Source: an uncultured Verrucomicrobiales bacterium
GTDB lineage: Bacteria; Verrucomicrobiota; Verrucomicrobiia; Verrucomicrobiales; Akkermansiaceae
NCBI GenBank assembly: GCA_937916505.1
Contig: CALFSW010000305.1
Coordinates: forward strand, 1 to 41,511
Length of the DNA: 41,511 bases
Direction: 5' to 3'
Below, one piece after another: positions 41,039-41,511 of this stretch. How positions within the stretch are numbered: position 1 is the first letter of the stretch; every line of letters begins with the position of its first letter. Under the pieces are notes generated by a model. That model did not search any database. It was not told the DNA's origin and saw only the letters and a program-made list of their open reading frames with translations. The position numbers were made by a program, and so were the translations under genes.

Positions 41039-41511
41039 ATGAGAAATTCCATTTGTTGTTTTCTAATGGCCGGATCGGTCGCAATGGCCGGCCTTACCAA
41101 GGAAGAGGCTGTTAAGGTTGCCGGTGAGACCTACGCCAAATTGAAGGATGAGCGTTCTCTGAAAATGAGGGAAGTGAGGCAGGGGTTCAAATCCTTCGAG
41201 ATCAAGGCTGCCGGGAAGACGATGAAGTGTGTTGGAAAGCTTTATGGCGCGGCCAAGGAAGGCGAGCGCTCCCTTTTCATCTCAATGCACGGTGGCGGAG
41301 GGGCTCCGGCCAAAGTGAACGATCAGCAGTGGAACAATCAAATTCAACTGTATGTCCCAAAAGAGGGGTGGTATGTTGCTCCACGCGCTCCGACCAATAC
41401 CTGGAACCTTTGGCATGAGGGGCATATTGATCACCTTTTTTCGAAACTCATTGAGGACATGGTGGCAAAGCACGGAGTTGATCCGAACAAGGTTTACCTC
41501 ATGGGATATTC
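41039..41511 (+). CDS. Secreted alpha/beta hydrolase (polyhydroxybutyrate-depolymerase/esterase-like), cut by the window edge
   Basis: The first 157 residues are visible, with no stop before the edge. The N-terminus (MRNSICCFLMAGSVAMAG) reads as a signal peptide, possibly a lipoprotein because of the Cys pair at 6-7, though no lipobox is clear. The oxyanion segment is SMHGGGGAP, and the sequence ends at YLMGYS, where GYS is the start of the GxSxG nucleophile elbow. The pattern of HGGGG and a later GYS.G fits the esterase/PHB-depolymerase group of alpha/beta hydrolases. The catalytic Asp and His lie beyond the window. The ATG 41039 is the first Met before the signal peptide. It is divergent from the membrane-anchored hypothetical gene. 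Confidence 0.82.
   Translation, partial: MRNSICCFLMAGSVAMAGLTKEEAVKVAGETYAKLKDERSLKMREVRQGFKSFEIKAAGKTMKCVGKLYGAAKEGERSLFISMHGGGGAPAKVNDQQWNNQIQLYVPKEGWYVAPRAPTNTWNLWHEGHIDHLFSKLIEDMVAKHGVDPNKVYLMGY

Overview
The window comes from a free-living Verrucomicrobiota bacterium (PVC superphylum, Verrucomicrobiales-like). Three very long secreted proteins combine DUF1080, a PVC-type membrane-bound dehydrogenase propeller, HEAT repeats and a c-type cytochrome end. There is a PEP-CTERM protein with a classic VPEPSSALLLGLG...RRRR tail, and calcium-binding D-rich repeat proteins. Coding is dense and GC-rich, Shine-Dalgarno sites are weak, and nearly everything from 1.7 to 34.2 kb lies on the minus strand.

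Layout. 0.28-1.6 kb (+): a 56-residue CPXCG-type zinc-ribbon protein with an in-frame TGA exactly where the family has the second Cys of its CC pair. It is followed by a bacterial SECIS-like hairpin, then a translationally coupled family-2 glycosyltransferase and tRNA-Pro(TGG). 1.7-13.5 kb: a minus-strand series (PEP-hydrolase-like TIM barrel, Tm-1-like/UPF0261 protein, Dabb protein, VCBS/propeller/cytochrome protein, DUF1080/propeller/cytochrome protein) with a divergent AraC-type regulator. This looks like an uncharacterised catabolic locus. 13.6-22.7 kb: three tandem secreted proteins sharing one ~190-residue N-terminal module in three architectures: giant LTD/CotH, TSP3-repeat, and PEP-CTERM. 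23.0-27.9 kb: a 1660-residue six-domain fusion (DUF1080, galactose-binding-like, propeller, HEAT, cytochrome c, ThuA, C-terminal carbohydrate-binding-like). 28.1-34.2 kb: ACP, ketosynthase, small membrane protein, B12-binding radical SAM, MMPL exporter, and a doubtful small ORF; probably a specialised acyl-lipid locus. 34.7-35.6 kb (+): a secreted esterase. 35.6-41.0 kb (-): a membrane-anchored hypothetical, aldose 1-epimerase, Gfo/Idh oxidoreductase, sugar isomerase/epimerase, and a desaturase-Rieske fusion. At the right edge a secreted alpha/beta hydrolase (+) is cut at its GxS.

The most exciting signal is the probable new selenoprotein at 284-454. The UGA sits at a conserved Cys position. 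A perfect 7-bp hairpin with loop GGUCG starts 17 nt downstream. The post-TGA frame continues the family consensus and ends in a stop/start overlap with the next gene. Second is a bipartite element, RKGTGGAT-N5-RTAT, found upstream of four minus-strand genes with identical spacing; one copy sits between the AraC-type regulator and the TIM-barrel operon. Third are the shared secreted module and the KS/ACP/radical-SAM/MMPL cluster. No CRISPR array, insertion sequence, rRNA or phage gene was seen.
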